Positions 18,884 to 26,937 of a DNA stretch of 64,000 nt are shown here, piece after piece (positions within the stretch are counted from its first letter, which is position 1; each line of letters begins with the position of its first letter). Under the pieces are notes generated by a model, which did not search any database, had not been told where the DNA came from, and worked only from the letters and a program-made list of their open reading frames with translations. Source of the DNA: Aquabacterium sp. CECT 9606 (lineage in GTDB: Bacteria > Pseudomonadota > Gammaproteobacteria > Burkholderiales > Burkholderiaceae_C); NCBI RefSeq assembly GCF_918741295.1, contig NZ_CAKKNB010000002.1, positions 1,030,174-1,094,173 of the forward strand, in the 5' to 3' direction. The position numbers were made by a program, and so were the translations under genes.

Positions 18884-19657
18884 AGCGCCCCAGGCATCCC
18901 ACGCCGTCTTGAGGATCAAGGCGCCGACCACCACCAGGAACACCATGCGCACGAAGCCCGTGCCATGGCGCAGTGCCAGGCGGGTGCCCAGGCTGCTGCC
19001 TGCCACATTGGTCACCGCCATCGGCAAGGCCAAGGCCCAGTCCACATGCCCGTGGGGGATGAACCAGGCCAGTGCGGCCACATTGGTGGCGAAGTTCAGG
19101 CGTTTGGCGCCCGCGCTGGCGTGCAAGAAATCCCACCCCAGGCCGCGCACCAGCGCGAAGACAAAGAAGCTGCCGGTGCCAGGACCAAACAGGCCATCGT
19201 AGAACCCCACCGTGGCGCCCAGCAGGGTGGCCAGCAGGTTCTCGGTGCGGGCAGGCCAGTGCGGCGTGTGGTGGCGGCCCAAGTCTTTGCGCCACAGCGT
19301 GTAGGCCCACACCAGCGACAGCACCACAGGCAGCGCGACCCTGAACTGCGAGGCCGGCACCCGGGTGGCCAGCCAGGCGCCCAGCACCGCCCCGATGAGG
19401 GCGGCCACGATGGCGCCCAGCAGGCGCGACCACGGCAAGCTCACTTGCTTGGAAAACCGCCAGGCCGCCCACGCCGTGCCCCAGACGGACGCGGCCTTGT
19501 TGGTACCCAGCAAGGTCGCGGGCAAGGCTTGCGGGAACAAGCCGAACAAAGAGGGCACCATGATCAGACCCCCTCCACCCACGATCGCGTCCACCAGCCC
19601 GGCGGCGCCTGACGCCAGCAACATCAGGCCGACGTTGGCTGGTGTCAGATCAAGCAT
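18875..19657 (-). CDS. TauE/SafE (TSUP) family membrane exporter
   Basis: A 260-residue membrane protein of the TSUP family, which moves sulfite, sulfoacetate or other small anions. About seven to eight hydrophobic helices are visible. The repeated signature glycines occur in LVDAIVGGGGLIMVPSLF and TVGFYDGLFGPGTGSFF. It starts 10 bp after proA ends on the same strand, so co-transcription is possible. The substrate is not determined. Confidence 0.9.
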   Translation of the reverse strand: MLDLTPANVGLMLLASGAAGLVDAIVGGGGLIMVPSLFGLFPQALPATLLGTNKAASVWGTAWAAWRFSKQVSLPWSRLLGAIVAALIGAVLGAWLATRVPASQFRVALPVVLSLVWAYTLWRKDLGRHHTPHWPARTENLLATLLGATVGFYDGLFGPGTGSFFVFALVRGLGWDFLHASAGAKRLNFATNVAALAWFIPHGHVDWALALPMAVTNVAGSSLGTRLALRHGTGFVRMVFLVVVGALILKTAWDAWGALL

Positions 19658-19666
19658 GCAGGGTGA

Positions 19667-20974
19667 TCAAGAGCGCACTTCGCCCTGGCCCAACACCACG
19701 TATTTCAAGGACGTCAGGCCTTCCAGGCCCACGGGGCCGCGCGCGTGGAACTTGTCCGTGCTGATGCCGATCTCGGCGCCCAGGCCGAACTCGAAGCCGT
19801 CGGCGAAGCGCGTGGACGCGTTGATCATCACGCTGGCCGAATCCACCTGGCGGATGAAGCGCATGCCGTTGGGGTGGTTGGTGGTCAGGATGGCATCGGT
19901 GTGGTGCGAACCGTAGCGGTTGATGTGCGCGATGGCCTCGTCCAGCGAATCGACCACTTTCACCGCGATCACTGGCGCCAGGTATTCCTCGTACCAGTCC
20001 TGCTCGGTGGCGTCGACCACCTTCGCGCCGGGCACGTCGGCCAGGATGGCCTTGGCGCGGGTATCGGCGCGCATCTCCACGCCCTTGTCGGCGAAGACCT
20101 GGCCGATCAAGGGCAAGAAGGCAGTGGCCTGCTTGGCATGCACCAGCAGCGATTCGGTGGCATTGCAGGGGCTGTACTTCTGTGTCTTGGCGTTGTCGGT
20201 CACCTTCACGGCCATGGCCAGGTCGACCTCGGCATCGACATAGGTGTGGCAGTTGCCATCGAGGTGCTTGATGACGGGCACCTTGGCCTCCGCGCTGATG
20301 CGCTCGATCAGGCCCTTGCCGCCGCGCGGGATGATCACGTCCACATACTGCGGCATGGTGATGAGCTGGCCCACGGCGGCGCGGTCGGTGGTCTGCACCA
20401 ATTGCACGCCCGTGGCGGGCAGGCCGGCCTCGACCAGGGCGTCTTGCACCAGCTTCCACAATGCCAGGTTGGAGTGGATGGCTTCGGAGCCGCCCCGCAG
20501 TACACAGGCGTTGCCACTCTTGATGGCCAGCGAGGCGGCCTCGATGGTCACGTTGGGGCGGCTCTCGAAAATCATGCCGAACACGCCGATGGGCACACGC
20601 ATCTGGCCCACGGTGATGCCGGTGGGGCGCTGTCGCAGGTTGGTCATCTCGCCCACCGGGTCGGGCAGGGCGGCGACCTGTTCGCAGCTTTGCGCCATGG
20701 TCTCGATGACCTTGTCGGTCAGGCGCAGGCGGTCGACCATGGGCTCGCTCAGGCCATTGGCCTGGGCCTTGGACACGTCCTGGACGTTGTCCGTTTTGAG
20801 GGATGCGGCCTGTTCGCGGATCAGCCGGCCCAGCGCCAGCAGCGCGTTGTTGCGGGCGGCGGTGGACGCTGCGGCCATCAGGGTGGCGGCAGCGCGAGCA
20901 GCCTGGCCCACGGCGGTCATGTACTGGTCAACCGGCTGGTTGGCGGAGGGGGAGGTGGTCTGCGCGGTGTTCAT
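19667..20974 (-). CDS. proA: Glutamate-5-semialdehyde dehydrogenase (gamma-glutamyl phosphate reductase)
   Basis: Second step of proline synthesis: NADPH-dependent reduction of glutamyl-5-phosphate. The protein has 435 residues, close to the family length. The catalytic Cys lies in [14 protein letters not shown]. Other ProA blocks are [31 protein letters not shown] and [18 protein letters not shown]. The start is set at 20974 (MNTAQTT); an open extension of 16 codons upstream has no family support. It is divergent from the small Cys-rich gene with a 31-bp gap. Confidence 0.97.
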   Translation of the reverse strand: MNTAQTTSPSANQPVDQYMTAVGQAARAAATLMAAASTAARNNALLALGRLIREQAASLKTDNVQDVSKAQANGLSEPMVDRLRLTDKVIETMAQSCEQVAALPDPVGEMTNLRQRPTGITVGQMRVPIGVFGMIFESRPNVTIEAASLAIKSGNACVLRGGSEAIHSNLALWKLVQDALVEAGLPATGVQLVQTTDRAAVGQLITMPQYVDVIIPRGGKGLIERISAEAKVPVIKHLDGNCHTYVDAEVDLAMAVKVTDNAKTQKYSPCNATESLLVHAKQATAFLPLIGQVFADKGVEMRADTRAKAILADVPGAKVVDATEQDWYEEYLAPVIAVKVVDSLDEAIAHINRYGSHHTDAILTTNHPNGMRFIRQVDSASVMINASTRFADGFEFGLGAEIGISTDKFHARGPVGLEGLTSLKYVVLGQGEVRS

Positions 20975-21005
20975 AAGGCAAGATTGTCGCAAACCCCGGC
21001 CATTC

Positions 21006-21335
21006 ATGCACCACCAAGTCATCCATATTCACCCAGAGGCGCCGCCCAAGCCCGCCGTGGGCGCGCCCTGCAATGGTTGCGGCGTGTGCTGCCTGGTCGA
21101 GCCGTGCCCAGTGGGCATGCTGATCAGTCGGCGCCGACACGGGGCTTGCGACGCGCTGGTCTGGTCGGACGACGCCTCGGCCTACCGCTGTGGCCTCTTG
21201 GTGGACCCCGACCGTTTTTTGGCCGGACGCTGGATGAGTTGGGGCCCTTTGCGGCGCCTCTGGCTGCGTTGGGCGCGCCGGGTGATCGCCGCCGGCCAAG
21301 GCTGCGATGCGGACTTTGAACAGGATGAACCTTGA
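21006..21335 (+). CDS. Small Cys-rich protein related to the YkgJ cluster family
   Basis: A 109-residue protein with the metal-cluster-like pattern [17 protein letters not shown], and further Cys in RCGLLV and AAGQGCD. This matches the YkgJ-type CxxCxxCC arrangement. Such proteins may hold zinc or an Fe-S cluster, but their role is unproven. It is oriented away from proA and followed at once by an intrinsic terminator. Confidence 0.75.
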   Translation: MHHQVIHIHPEAPPKPAVGAPCNGCGVCCLVEPCPVGMLISRRRHGACDALVWSDDASAYRCGLLVDPDRFLAGRWMSWGPLRRLWLRWARRVIAAGQGCDADFEQDEP

Positions 21336-21339
21336 ACTA

Positions 21340-21360
21340 CCCCCTTAAGGGGGTTTTGTT
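21340..21360 (+). terminator. Intrinsic terminator
   Basis: CCCCCTTAAGGGGG is a perfect palindrome directly followed by TTTTGTT, five bases after the stop of the Cys-rich gene. It separates that gene from the next small ORF. Confidence 0.75.
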
Positions 21361-21444
21361 ACGTCCTTGGAAGGAGAATCATCCTTCCTAAGATGAGGTC
21401 GTCCCGCTGCACGAGGGCGGCCCGCCAAATCAGAGGAGAGACCC

Positions 21445-21579
21445 ATGCGCAAGAAGCTGCTGCAAAACACCTTGTTTGCCGCCATGACCGCCTGGGCGGT
21501 TTACGGCCTGCAGTCCAACGTGGAGGCCTCTCAGGTGAATGCGCAGTTCGCATCCACCATGGTGGCCCTGAACCGTTGA
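21445..21579 (+). CDS. Small exported or membrane peptide, unknown
   Basis: A 44-codon ORF starting MRKKLLQNTLFAAMTAWAVY with a strong ribosome site (GAGGAGAG, 21431-21438). It has a positively charged start and a hydrophobic helix, then a short polar tail that ends in VALNR. This looks like a small secreted or membrane protein. The preceding terminator, then 85 bp, then an excellent ribosome site suggest its own promoter. It ends seven bases before the convergent ubiH-like gene. I do not recognise the family. Confidence 0.6.
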   Translation: MRKKLLQNTLFAAMTAWAVYGLQSNVEASQVNAQFASTMVALNR

Positions 21580-21585
21580 TTTGAT

Positions 21586-22878
21586 TCAGCGCAGGCCGAA
21601 CATCATGGTTCGGGCCAGCCGGTGTTTCAAAGGGCCCAGCAACTGCATGGCGCCCAACCCCATGCCGCGGGCGGTTGCCAAAATGGGCGCGGGCCACGTG
21701 AAGCTGCGGGCCAAGAAATCCGTGCCAGCGATCAGGGCCCAGCGGTCGGGCTGACGGCGGCGCTGAAAGTGCCGCAGGGCGGCGGCCACATCCACGTTCC
21801 CTGCCACGCTGGCACCTTTGATCGCCGACAGCAGTTCGTGCACATCGCGCAGGCCCAGGTTCAAACCTTGCCCGGCCACCGGGTGCAGTGTTTGCGCCGC
21901 GTTGCCAATGCGCACCACCGCGCCATCGTTCACCAGCGTGCGGTGAGCGTTCAGCCCCAGCGGGAAGGCCTTCAAGGCAGACACCTGGTGAATCGTGCCC
22001 ACGCGTTCATGAAAAATCGTGTTCAGCACCACCAGCCGCTGGGCATCGGTCAGGTCACGCACGGGATCGTCGTCGCGCTGCACACACCACACCAAGGCGG
22101 CACGCCGGCCGCTGGGCCCACCGGGCACCACGGCGCCATCGGTCAGGGGTAGCAAGGCGGCGGGGCCGGATGGCGTGAAACGTTCATACGCCACCCCCGC
22201 TTCGCTGTCTTCGTTCAGCAATACCTGGCCCACCCAGGCGGTCTGGACGTAGTCGCGGCTGACGCCTTGGGGCCACTGCAAGCTGGGCTGGTCGGCGAAC
22301 ACGCCGCCTTCAGCCACCACGGCCAGGTCGAAGGATTCAGCGATTTCGGCATCGACCTCGACGCCGCCTGGCACGGGCTTGAGCCCCTTGACCGGGGTGC
22401 CAAACCGCATCAACAGGCGATGAGGTTCGCGGCCGGTGGCCTGGGCCCAGGCGGCCTGCATGGGCGCCACCAGGGTGCCGTAGCTGACCACAGCGCCGAG
22501 TTGGGGCACGCCCTGCTCGGCCGCGCTGATGGTGACGGCCGGTTGATCGCGGCCCGGCCACAGCACGGTGGGTTGCTGTTGGGACACGTGCACGGCCCGG
22601 ATGGGCGCCACTTGCTGGCAGGCCTGGATGGCAGGCCACACGCCCATGCGTTCCAGCTCCTGCACACTGCCCAGAGACAGGGCCAGGGTACGCGGATCGC
22701 CCGACACATCCTTGTCCGCAGCGCGCGCGTCGAACACGGTGATGCGGGCCTGGGGCAGGGCCTGGGCGGCCTGCAGAGCCAAGGCCAAGCCTGCCGGGCC
22801 GGCGCCAATGATGGCCACCGACAGGCCAGCTCGGGGCAGCGGTGGGTTTGTCACAGCGGTGTCTTCAATGGTGGTCAT
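21586..22878 (-). CDS. UbiH/UbiF/COQ6-type FAD monooxygenase
   Basis: A 430-residue flavin hydroxylase of the ubiquinone-biosynthesis family. It has the N-terminal dinucleotide motif [18 protein letters not shown] and the second FAD motif GNAAQTLHPVAGQGLNLGLRD, which is the hallmark of UbiH-type enzymes. It hydroxylates the ubiquinone ring, and which position cannot be read here. The start at 22878 (MTTIED) places the FAD motif near residue 20. It is divergent from ispB, whose product makes the ubiquinone side chain, so the neighbourhood fits quinone synthesis. Confidence 0.88.
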   Translation of the reverse strand: MTTIEDTAVTNPPLPRAGLSVAIIGAGPAGLALALQAAQALPQARITVFDARAADKDVSGDPRTLALSLGSVQELERMGVWPAIQACQQVAPIRAVHVSQQQPTVLWPGRDQPAVTISAAEQGVPQLGAVVSYGTLVAPMQAAWAQATGREPHRLLMRFGTPVKGLKPVPGGVEVDAEIAESFDLAVVAEGGVFADQPSLQWPQGVSRDYVQTAWVGQVLLNEDSEAGVAYERFTPSGPAALLPLTDGAVVPGGPSGRRAALVWCVQRDDDPVRDLTDAQRLVVLNTIFHERVGTIHQVSALKAFPLGLNAHRTLVNDGAVVRIGNAAQTLHPVAGQGLNLGLRDVHELLSAIKGASVAGNVDVAAALRHFQRRRQPDRWALIAGTDFLARSFTWPAPILATARGMGLGAMQLLGPLKHRLARTMMFGLR

Positions 22879-22910
22879 CGTGGGGCTCCTGAATGGGCAT
22901 TGTCGCGCTG

Positions 22911-22941
22911 TTGCTGCCCTGGCGAAGGGGGTTCCTATAAT
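22911..22941 (+). promoter_or_regulatory. Possible sigma-70 promoter of ispB
   Basis: TTGCTG (22911-22916) and a perfect TATAAT (22936-22941) are separated by 19 bp, slightly long. The expected transcription start near 22948 lies only about 17 bases before the proposed ispB start codon. Confidence 0.5.
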
Positions 22942-22964
22942 CACCTGATTACCGCACTCCAACC

Positions 22965-23957
22965 TTGTCCAGCGTGTCAGCCACTTCCACCCCCACCGTG
23001 AACTACCGCAGCCTGATGGCTCCTGACATGGCCGAGGTGGACCAGGTCATCCACCAGCGGCTGTCGTCCAAGGTGGCGCTGGTCAACCAGATCTCCAACT
23101 ACATCGTGAACGCGGGTGGCAAACGCGTCCGCCCCATGTTGTTGTTGCTGATCGCGCGGGCCCTGGGCAACAACTCCTCGCAGCGCCATGAGCTGGCGGC
23201 GGTGGTGGAGTTCATCCACACGGCCACGCTGTTGCACGACGACGTGGTGGACGAGTCGAACCTGCGGCGCGGCCGCCAGACGGCCAACGCCATGTTCGGC
23301 AACGCGGCCAGCGTGCTGGTGGGTGATTTTCTGTACTCGCGCGCTTTTCAGATGATGGTCACCACCAACCGCCTGCGCGTGATGGAAGTGCTGGCCGACG
23401 CGACCAATGTGATCGCCGAGGGCGAGGTGCTGCAGTTGATGAACATGCACGACCCCGACATCTCGGTGGACGATTACCTGAAGGTGATCGAGTACAAGAC
23501 GGCCAAGCTGTTCGAGGCCAGTGCCCGCCTGGGCGCAGTGATCGTGGACGCGACACCTGAGGTGGAAGAGGTCTGTGCTTCGTATGGGCGCACCTTAGGC
23601 ACCGCTTTCCAGCTGATCGATGATCTGCTGGACTATGAAGGCAGCACCGCCGAATTGGGCAAGAACATCGGCGACGACCTGCGCGAAGGCAAGCCCACTT
23701 TGCCCTTGCTGGTGGCCATGCAGCGTGGCACACCTGAGCAGCGGGAGTTGATCCGCAACGCCATCATCCACGGTGAAGTGGAGCGCATGGCGCAGATCGT
23801 GGACATCGTCAAAACCACGGGGGCGCTGCAGGCTACGCGCGAGGCGGCCGAGGAGCAGGCACGTCTGGCCGAGGGCTGTCTGGTGGCTTTGCCGGGGTCG
23901 GTCTACAGGGACGCGCTGCTACAATTGTCGGCTGATTCGGTGCACCGATCGTCTTGA
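22965..23957 (+). CDS. ispB: Octaprenyl (polyprenyl) diphosphate synthase
   Basis: A trans-prenyltransferase that makes the long isoprenoid side chain of ubiquinone. Both aspartate-rich motifs are present: LLHDDVVDES and QLIDDLLDYEGS. The basic segment GGKRVRPM is also there. The start is uncertain. A TTG at 22965 gives 330 residues, a GTG three codons later is equally possible, and an ATG lies at 23016. The family usually has 320-330 residues, which favours the upstream choices. It is followed by tRNA-Pro, a linkage often seen in Betaproteobacteria. Confidence 0.94.
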   Translation: MSSVSATSTPTVNYRSLMAPDMAEVDQVIHQRLSSKVALVNQISNYIVNAGGKRVRPMLLLLIARALGNNSSQRHELAAVVEFIHTATLLHDDVVDESNLRRGRQTANAMFGNAASVLVGDFLYSRAFQMMVTTNRLRVMEVLADATNVIAEGEVLQLMNMHDPDISVDDYLKVIEYKTAKLFEASARLGAVIVDATPEVEEVCASYGRTLGTAFQLIDDLLDYEGSTAELGKNIGDDLREGKPTLPLLVAMQRGTPEQRELIRNAIIHGEVERMAQIVDIVKTTGALQATREAAEEQARLAEGCLVALPGSVYRDALLQLSADSVHRSS

Positions 23958-23983
23958 TCGACACCGCTTTCGGGAAGTCAAAT

Positions 23984-24060
23984 CGGGGTGTAGCTTAGTC
24001 TGGTAAAGCGCTACGTTCGGGACGTAGAGACCGGAGGTTCGAATCCTCTCACCCCGACCA
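23984..24060 (+). tRNA. tRNA-Pro (anticodon CGG)
   Basis: A 77-base tRNA including encoded CCA. The acceptor stem is CGGGGTG/CACCCCG. The anticodon stem is CTACG/CGTAG with loop TTCGGGA (anticodon CGG). The T-arm shows GGTTCGAATCC. Folded by eye. It lies 26 bases after ispB. Confidence 0.97.
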
Positions 24061-24082
24061 GTTTTGGTTCGGCGGCCCGTGC

Positions 24083-25372
24083 TCACGACATGATGACCTG
24101 CAGGCTGCGTTCATAAAGCGCGGTCAGGCCTTCAAACACCTCCAGCAGCACCTCGCTGGCCCGGCTGATGGCCAGGCGGCTTTCTGAGTTGTCCAGAAAG
24201 CGCAGGCCCGACAACAACCGGGTCCATTCTTCGCGGGCGGCCTTGAGGGCCGCGCGGATCTCCGGGCTGGACAGGGGGGCCATTTCCAGCTCCAGCAAAG
24301 CGGTTTCGAACTCGGATTTCAGCTGGGCGAACCCTTCACGGCGGGCGCCGTCGTCCAGCATCTCGGCCAGCAGGGCGTCTTTGGCCAGGCGCTGCGCGAG
24401 CATGCGTTGGCGGCCGCACAGGTTGACGACCTTCAAGGCACGCCGACCCGAGGCGGTTTCAAGCTCGCTGACCAAGGCTTCGGCCTGCATCAACAACGCG
24501 TCGGCCTTGTCATCGGCTTGTTTCAGCACGGCGGCCGATTTGCGCTGCGCCAAGGTGGCTTGCAAGATGGACCAGGCGGCGTGCGTTCGGGCCACGGCTT
24601 CGGGCAAGGCTTGGCCCTGGGCCCCCAGTTGCGGCAGGGCGGACAAGAAATCCAGATTGGCTTGGGCGCGCTGCTCGGAGTCGTCCTGCAGTTTGCGGGC
24701 GCGGTGCGCGTCTACGCCCGCCAGGCGCTGTGCCGCCAATTTGACCAGGCGCTGCGACAGCATGCGCAATTGGCCGGCGCGGTTCAGGGCCTCGGCCCAG
24801 GCGGCCGCCTCGATCACTGAGCGGGACACATCACCGATCTTCAACTTGGCGTGCATGGCGGCGCCCCGGAGCAGTTTGAAGGCCTCGTCTTCGTCGAGCC
24901 CACGGGCTTGCGCCAACAAGCCTTTGGCGCGGTCCAGGTATTTGCGGTCGCTCAACTGGCCCTGCACCTGATCCAGGGCTTGCGCGAGTGTGGCGTGGCG
25001 TTGCCAGCGTTGGCCATCCAGGGCCAATCCCGTGGCCAAGCTTGCGGCAGACAGGCCGGCGTCGGGCCACCAGCCGGTCAGGCCCAGGTCAAGCAGTTGG
25101 CTCAGTTCATCCGGGCTAGGGTTGGCCGCGAGCCAGGTCACCGCGCAGGGCGGAGCGCCGTTCCAGGTGCTGAGCGATTCGGCCACGGCCACCGCTGGCC
25201 CCAAAAGCACGACCTGATTCGGTGCGTGCGCATTGAATTGGTGCACCAGATGGTGGCAATCACCGCCCTCCACCACGGTCCACGCAGGGCCAAGCGAGCC
25301 TTCTTGAAGCAGGGCATGCGTTGGCGTCGGGGCGTGACTGGGCGGTGACATCACCAACAGGGTGAGGGTCAT
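24083..25372 (-). CDS. ANTAR-domain antiterminator with PilJ/NarX-like sensor region
   Basis: A 429-residue regulator. Residues 1-120 resemble a degenerate receiver or substrate-sensing region. An ANTAR RNA-binding domain follows (DRAKGLLAQARGLDEDEAFK, about 145-195), as in NasT and NasR. The C-terminal half has two copies of the NarX/PilJ-type nitrate-sensing helix motif (QLRMLSQRLVKLAA and GRQRMLAQRLAKDAL). The likely role is nitrate-responsive antitermination of the divergent narK operon, whose leader carries a matching hexaloop hairpin. The start at 25372 (MTLTLL) is chosen because the upstream frame would run through the control region. ANTAR followed by PilJ modules is the reverse of NasR order. 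Confidence 0.85.
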   Translation of the reverse strand: MTLTLLVMSPPSHAPTPTHALLQEGSLGPAWTVVEGGDCHHLVHQFNAHAPNQVVLLGPAVAVAESLSTWNGAPPCAVTWLAANPSPDELSQLLDLGLTGWWPDAGLSAASLATGLALDGQRWQRHATLAQALDQVQGQLSDRKYLDRAKGLLAQARGLDEDEAFKLLRGAAMHAKLKIGDVSRSVIEAAAWAEALNRAGQLRMLSQRLVKLAAQRLAGVDAHRARKLQDDSEQRAQANLDFLSALPQLGAQGQALPEAVARTHAAWSILQATLAQRKSAAVLKQADDKADALLMQAEALVSELETASGRRALKVVNLCGRQRMLAQRLAKDALLAEMLDDGARREGFAQLKSEFETALLELEMAPLSSPEIRAALKAAREEWTRLLSGLRFLDNSESRLAISRASEVLLEVFEGLTALYERSLQVIMS

Positions 25373-25455
25373 GGGCGGCGCTTTCGCAGTGAAAACCACA
25401 TGGTGGATGTTCCGTGAAGGGTCTGAAAAGTTGACATTCTGGGGTGCCACAGCAC

Positions 25456-25476
25456 CTTGGCGCGCATATTGCATGG
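25456..25476 (+). promoter_or_regulatory. Sigma-54-type promoter of the nitrate operon
   Basis: CTTGGCGCG-CATA-TTGCATGG contains the -24 GG (25459-25460) and -12 GC (25471-25472) with exactly ten bases between them. It differs from the consensus TGGCACG-N4-TTGCA at one position. The predicted transcript start is near 25484, just before the ANTAR-type hairpin. NtrC control is the usual partner for such promoters in nitrogen genes. No NtrC site was confirmed by eye. Confidence 0.7.
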
Positions 25477-25484
25477 AATTGCCC

Positions 25485-25504
25485 GTGGTGCAACGAAGCA
25501 CCGC
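25485..25504 (+). promoter_or_regulatory. ANTAR-type hexaloop RNA hairpin
   Basis: GTGGTGC and GCACCGC pair over seven positions (one G-U) and close a six-base loop AACGAA. A at loop position 1 and G at position 4 is the signature bound by ANTAR proteins. It sits at the predicted 5' end of the leader and is divergent from the ANTAR gene itself. A second, fully matching hexaloop was not found. Confidence 0.7.
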
Positions 25505-25553
25505 AGCAAAGCTTGAAACCTGCCGCTTTGGCAGCCCACTTCAAGCATCCATC

Positions 25554-25592
25554 GCCCGGGCCAAATCTGGTCAGCGGGCTATTCCATTTTCT
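25554..25592 (+). terminator. Candidate leader terminator (attenuator) before narK
   Basis: GCCCG/CGGGC encloses GGCC-AAATCT-GGTC (one G-U, two bulged bases) and is followed by TATTCCATTTTCT. It lies 50 bases downstream of the hexaloop hairpin and 41 bases before the narK start codon, where an attenuator would be expected. The loop has A at position 1 but T at position 4, so it is not a classic second ANTAR loop. Confidence 0.5.
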
Positions 25593-25632
25593 CCTGCCTT
25601 TTCAGGTGCCCTTGCGGCACCGCACCACTGCC

Positions 25633-26913
25633 ATGTCCAATTTCAGAACATTTCTAAGAAGCGGCCACAGCCCGACCTTGTTCGCGGCCTTCCTGTACTT
25701 CTCGTTCTCGTGTTGCATCTGGGTGCTCAACGGCGCCATGGCGCCTTTCATCAGCGAGACCTTCAACCTGACGCCGGCCCAGAAGGGTCTGATGTTGTCC
25801 ATCCCCATCATCGCGGGCGCGGTCATGCGCTTTCCGCTGGGGCTTTTGTCGCAGTACATCGGGCGCAAGAACGCCACGCTGGTCGAGATGGGCATGATCG
25901 CGCTGGCCATGCTGTACGGCGTGTTCATGGTGAACGAGTTCAACGACCTGTTGAAGATGGGCGTGCTGCTGGGCATCGCGGGCGCGAGCTTTGGCGTGGC
26001 CTTGTCGCTCGGCTCGGGCTCGTTCCCTCCTCAGCACAAGGGGCTGGCCATGGGCCTGGTGGGCGCTGGCAATGTGGGCACGGCGGTGTCGGTGCTGGTG
26101 GCGCCGCCCCTGGCTCAGTGGCTGGGTTGGCAGGCCGTGTATGGCGTGGCCGCGGCCGCGATCTTGGTGCCCATGATCGTGATGGTGGTGTTCGCCAAAG
26201 AGCCACCCGACGTGGACAAACACGCTGGTTTTCGCGAGCACATTGCCTGCCTGTTTGAAAAGGACGGCTGGGTCTTCAGCCTGATCTACGGCGTGACCTT
26301 TGGCGGCTTCATCGGCCTGATCACCTTCCTGCCCACTTACTACTACGACCAGTTCGGCGTCAGCAAGGTGCAAGCTGGCCAGCTGACGATGCTGGCGGCC
26401 TTCATGGGTGCCTTTGTGCGTGTTCTGGGTGGCTGGATCTCGGACCACTGGGGCGGCTTGAACACCTTGACCATTGTGTTGACAGTCGTCGCGGTCACCT
26501 TGACCTTGGTGGGGCTGTCTTCATCGTCCTTGATCATGACGACGCTGCTGCTGATCACCTGCTTTGCAGCGCTGGGCGCGGGCAATGGTGCCCTGTTCCA
26601 ACTCGTGCCTTTGCGCTGGCCTTTGAGCACGGCGGTGGCCGGTTCGATGATTGGTGAGATCGGGGCCTTGGGCGGTGGCCTGGTGCCCAATGCCATGGGC
26701 CTGTCCAAGCAGTACCTGGGCACCTATCTGTGGGGCTTCGTGCTGTTCGCGGTGCTGGCGCTGATCATGCTGGTGGTGATGCGCATCATGCAGGTTCGCT
26801 GGACGCGCACCTGGGCTGAAAAGGGTGGCCGCGCCCGTGTGCATGCCCATCCGGCAGCCCCGGCATCGCCGCAGCAACAGCCGACACCTGCTGGCTTGCG
26901 CCGCGCGGACTGA
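25633..26913 (+). CDS. NarK/NasA-type nitrate/nitrite MFS transporter
   Basis: A 426-residue inner-membrane protein with about 12 hydrophobic helices. It has the nitrate-porter signatures FGVALSLGSGSFPPQHKGLA and AGNGALFQLVPLRWP and the family loop GRKNATLVEMG, placing it in the NNP family that imports nitrate or exports nitrite. The start at 25633 follows a 150-base leader with antitermination signals. The nirB-like gene lies 24 bp downstream in the same operon. The C-terminal tail is rich in Pro, Gln and Ala. Confidence 0.93.
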   Translation: MSNFRTFLRSGHSPTLFAAFLYFSFSCCIWVLNGAMAPFISETFNLTPAQKGLMLSIPIIAGAVMRFPLGLLSQYIGRKNATLVEMGMIALAMLYGVFMVNEFNDLLKMGVLLGIAGASFGVALSLGSGSFPPQHKGLAMGLVGAGNVGTAVSVLVAPPLAQWLGWQAVYGVAAAAILVPMIVMVVFAKEPPDVDKHAGFREHIACLFEKDGWVFSLIYGVTFGGFIGLITFLPTYYYDQFGVSKVQAGQLTMLAAFMGAFVRVLGGWISDHWGGLNTLTIVLTVVAVTLTLVGLSSSSLIMTTLLLITCFAALGAGNGALFQLVPLRWPLSTAVAGSMIGEIGALGGGLVPNAMGLSKQYLGTYLWGFVLFAVLALIMLVVMRIMQVRWTRTWAEKGGRARVHAHPAAPASPQQQPTPAGLRRAD

Positions 26914-26937
26914 TCCAGGAAGCGAAGGAGCGCGTCC

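Noticed and set aside
19745..21319. 524-codon plus-strand frame
   Set aside because: Most of it is antisense to proA. The small Cys-rich gene at 21006 lies in another frame and explains the rest.
25431..25470. TTGACA (25431) plus CATATT (25465) as a sigma-70 promoter for narK
   Set aside because: The spacer would be 28 bp, too long. The sigma-54 match in the same place is much better.
25511..25546. GCTTGAA/TTCAAGC stem as a second ANTAR hairpin
   Set aside because: Its inner loop has five bases (GCTTT) and no A1-G4 pattern. It may still fold, but it is not an ANTAR loop.
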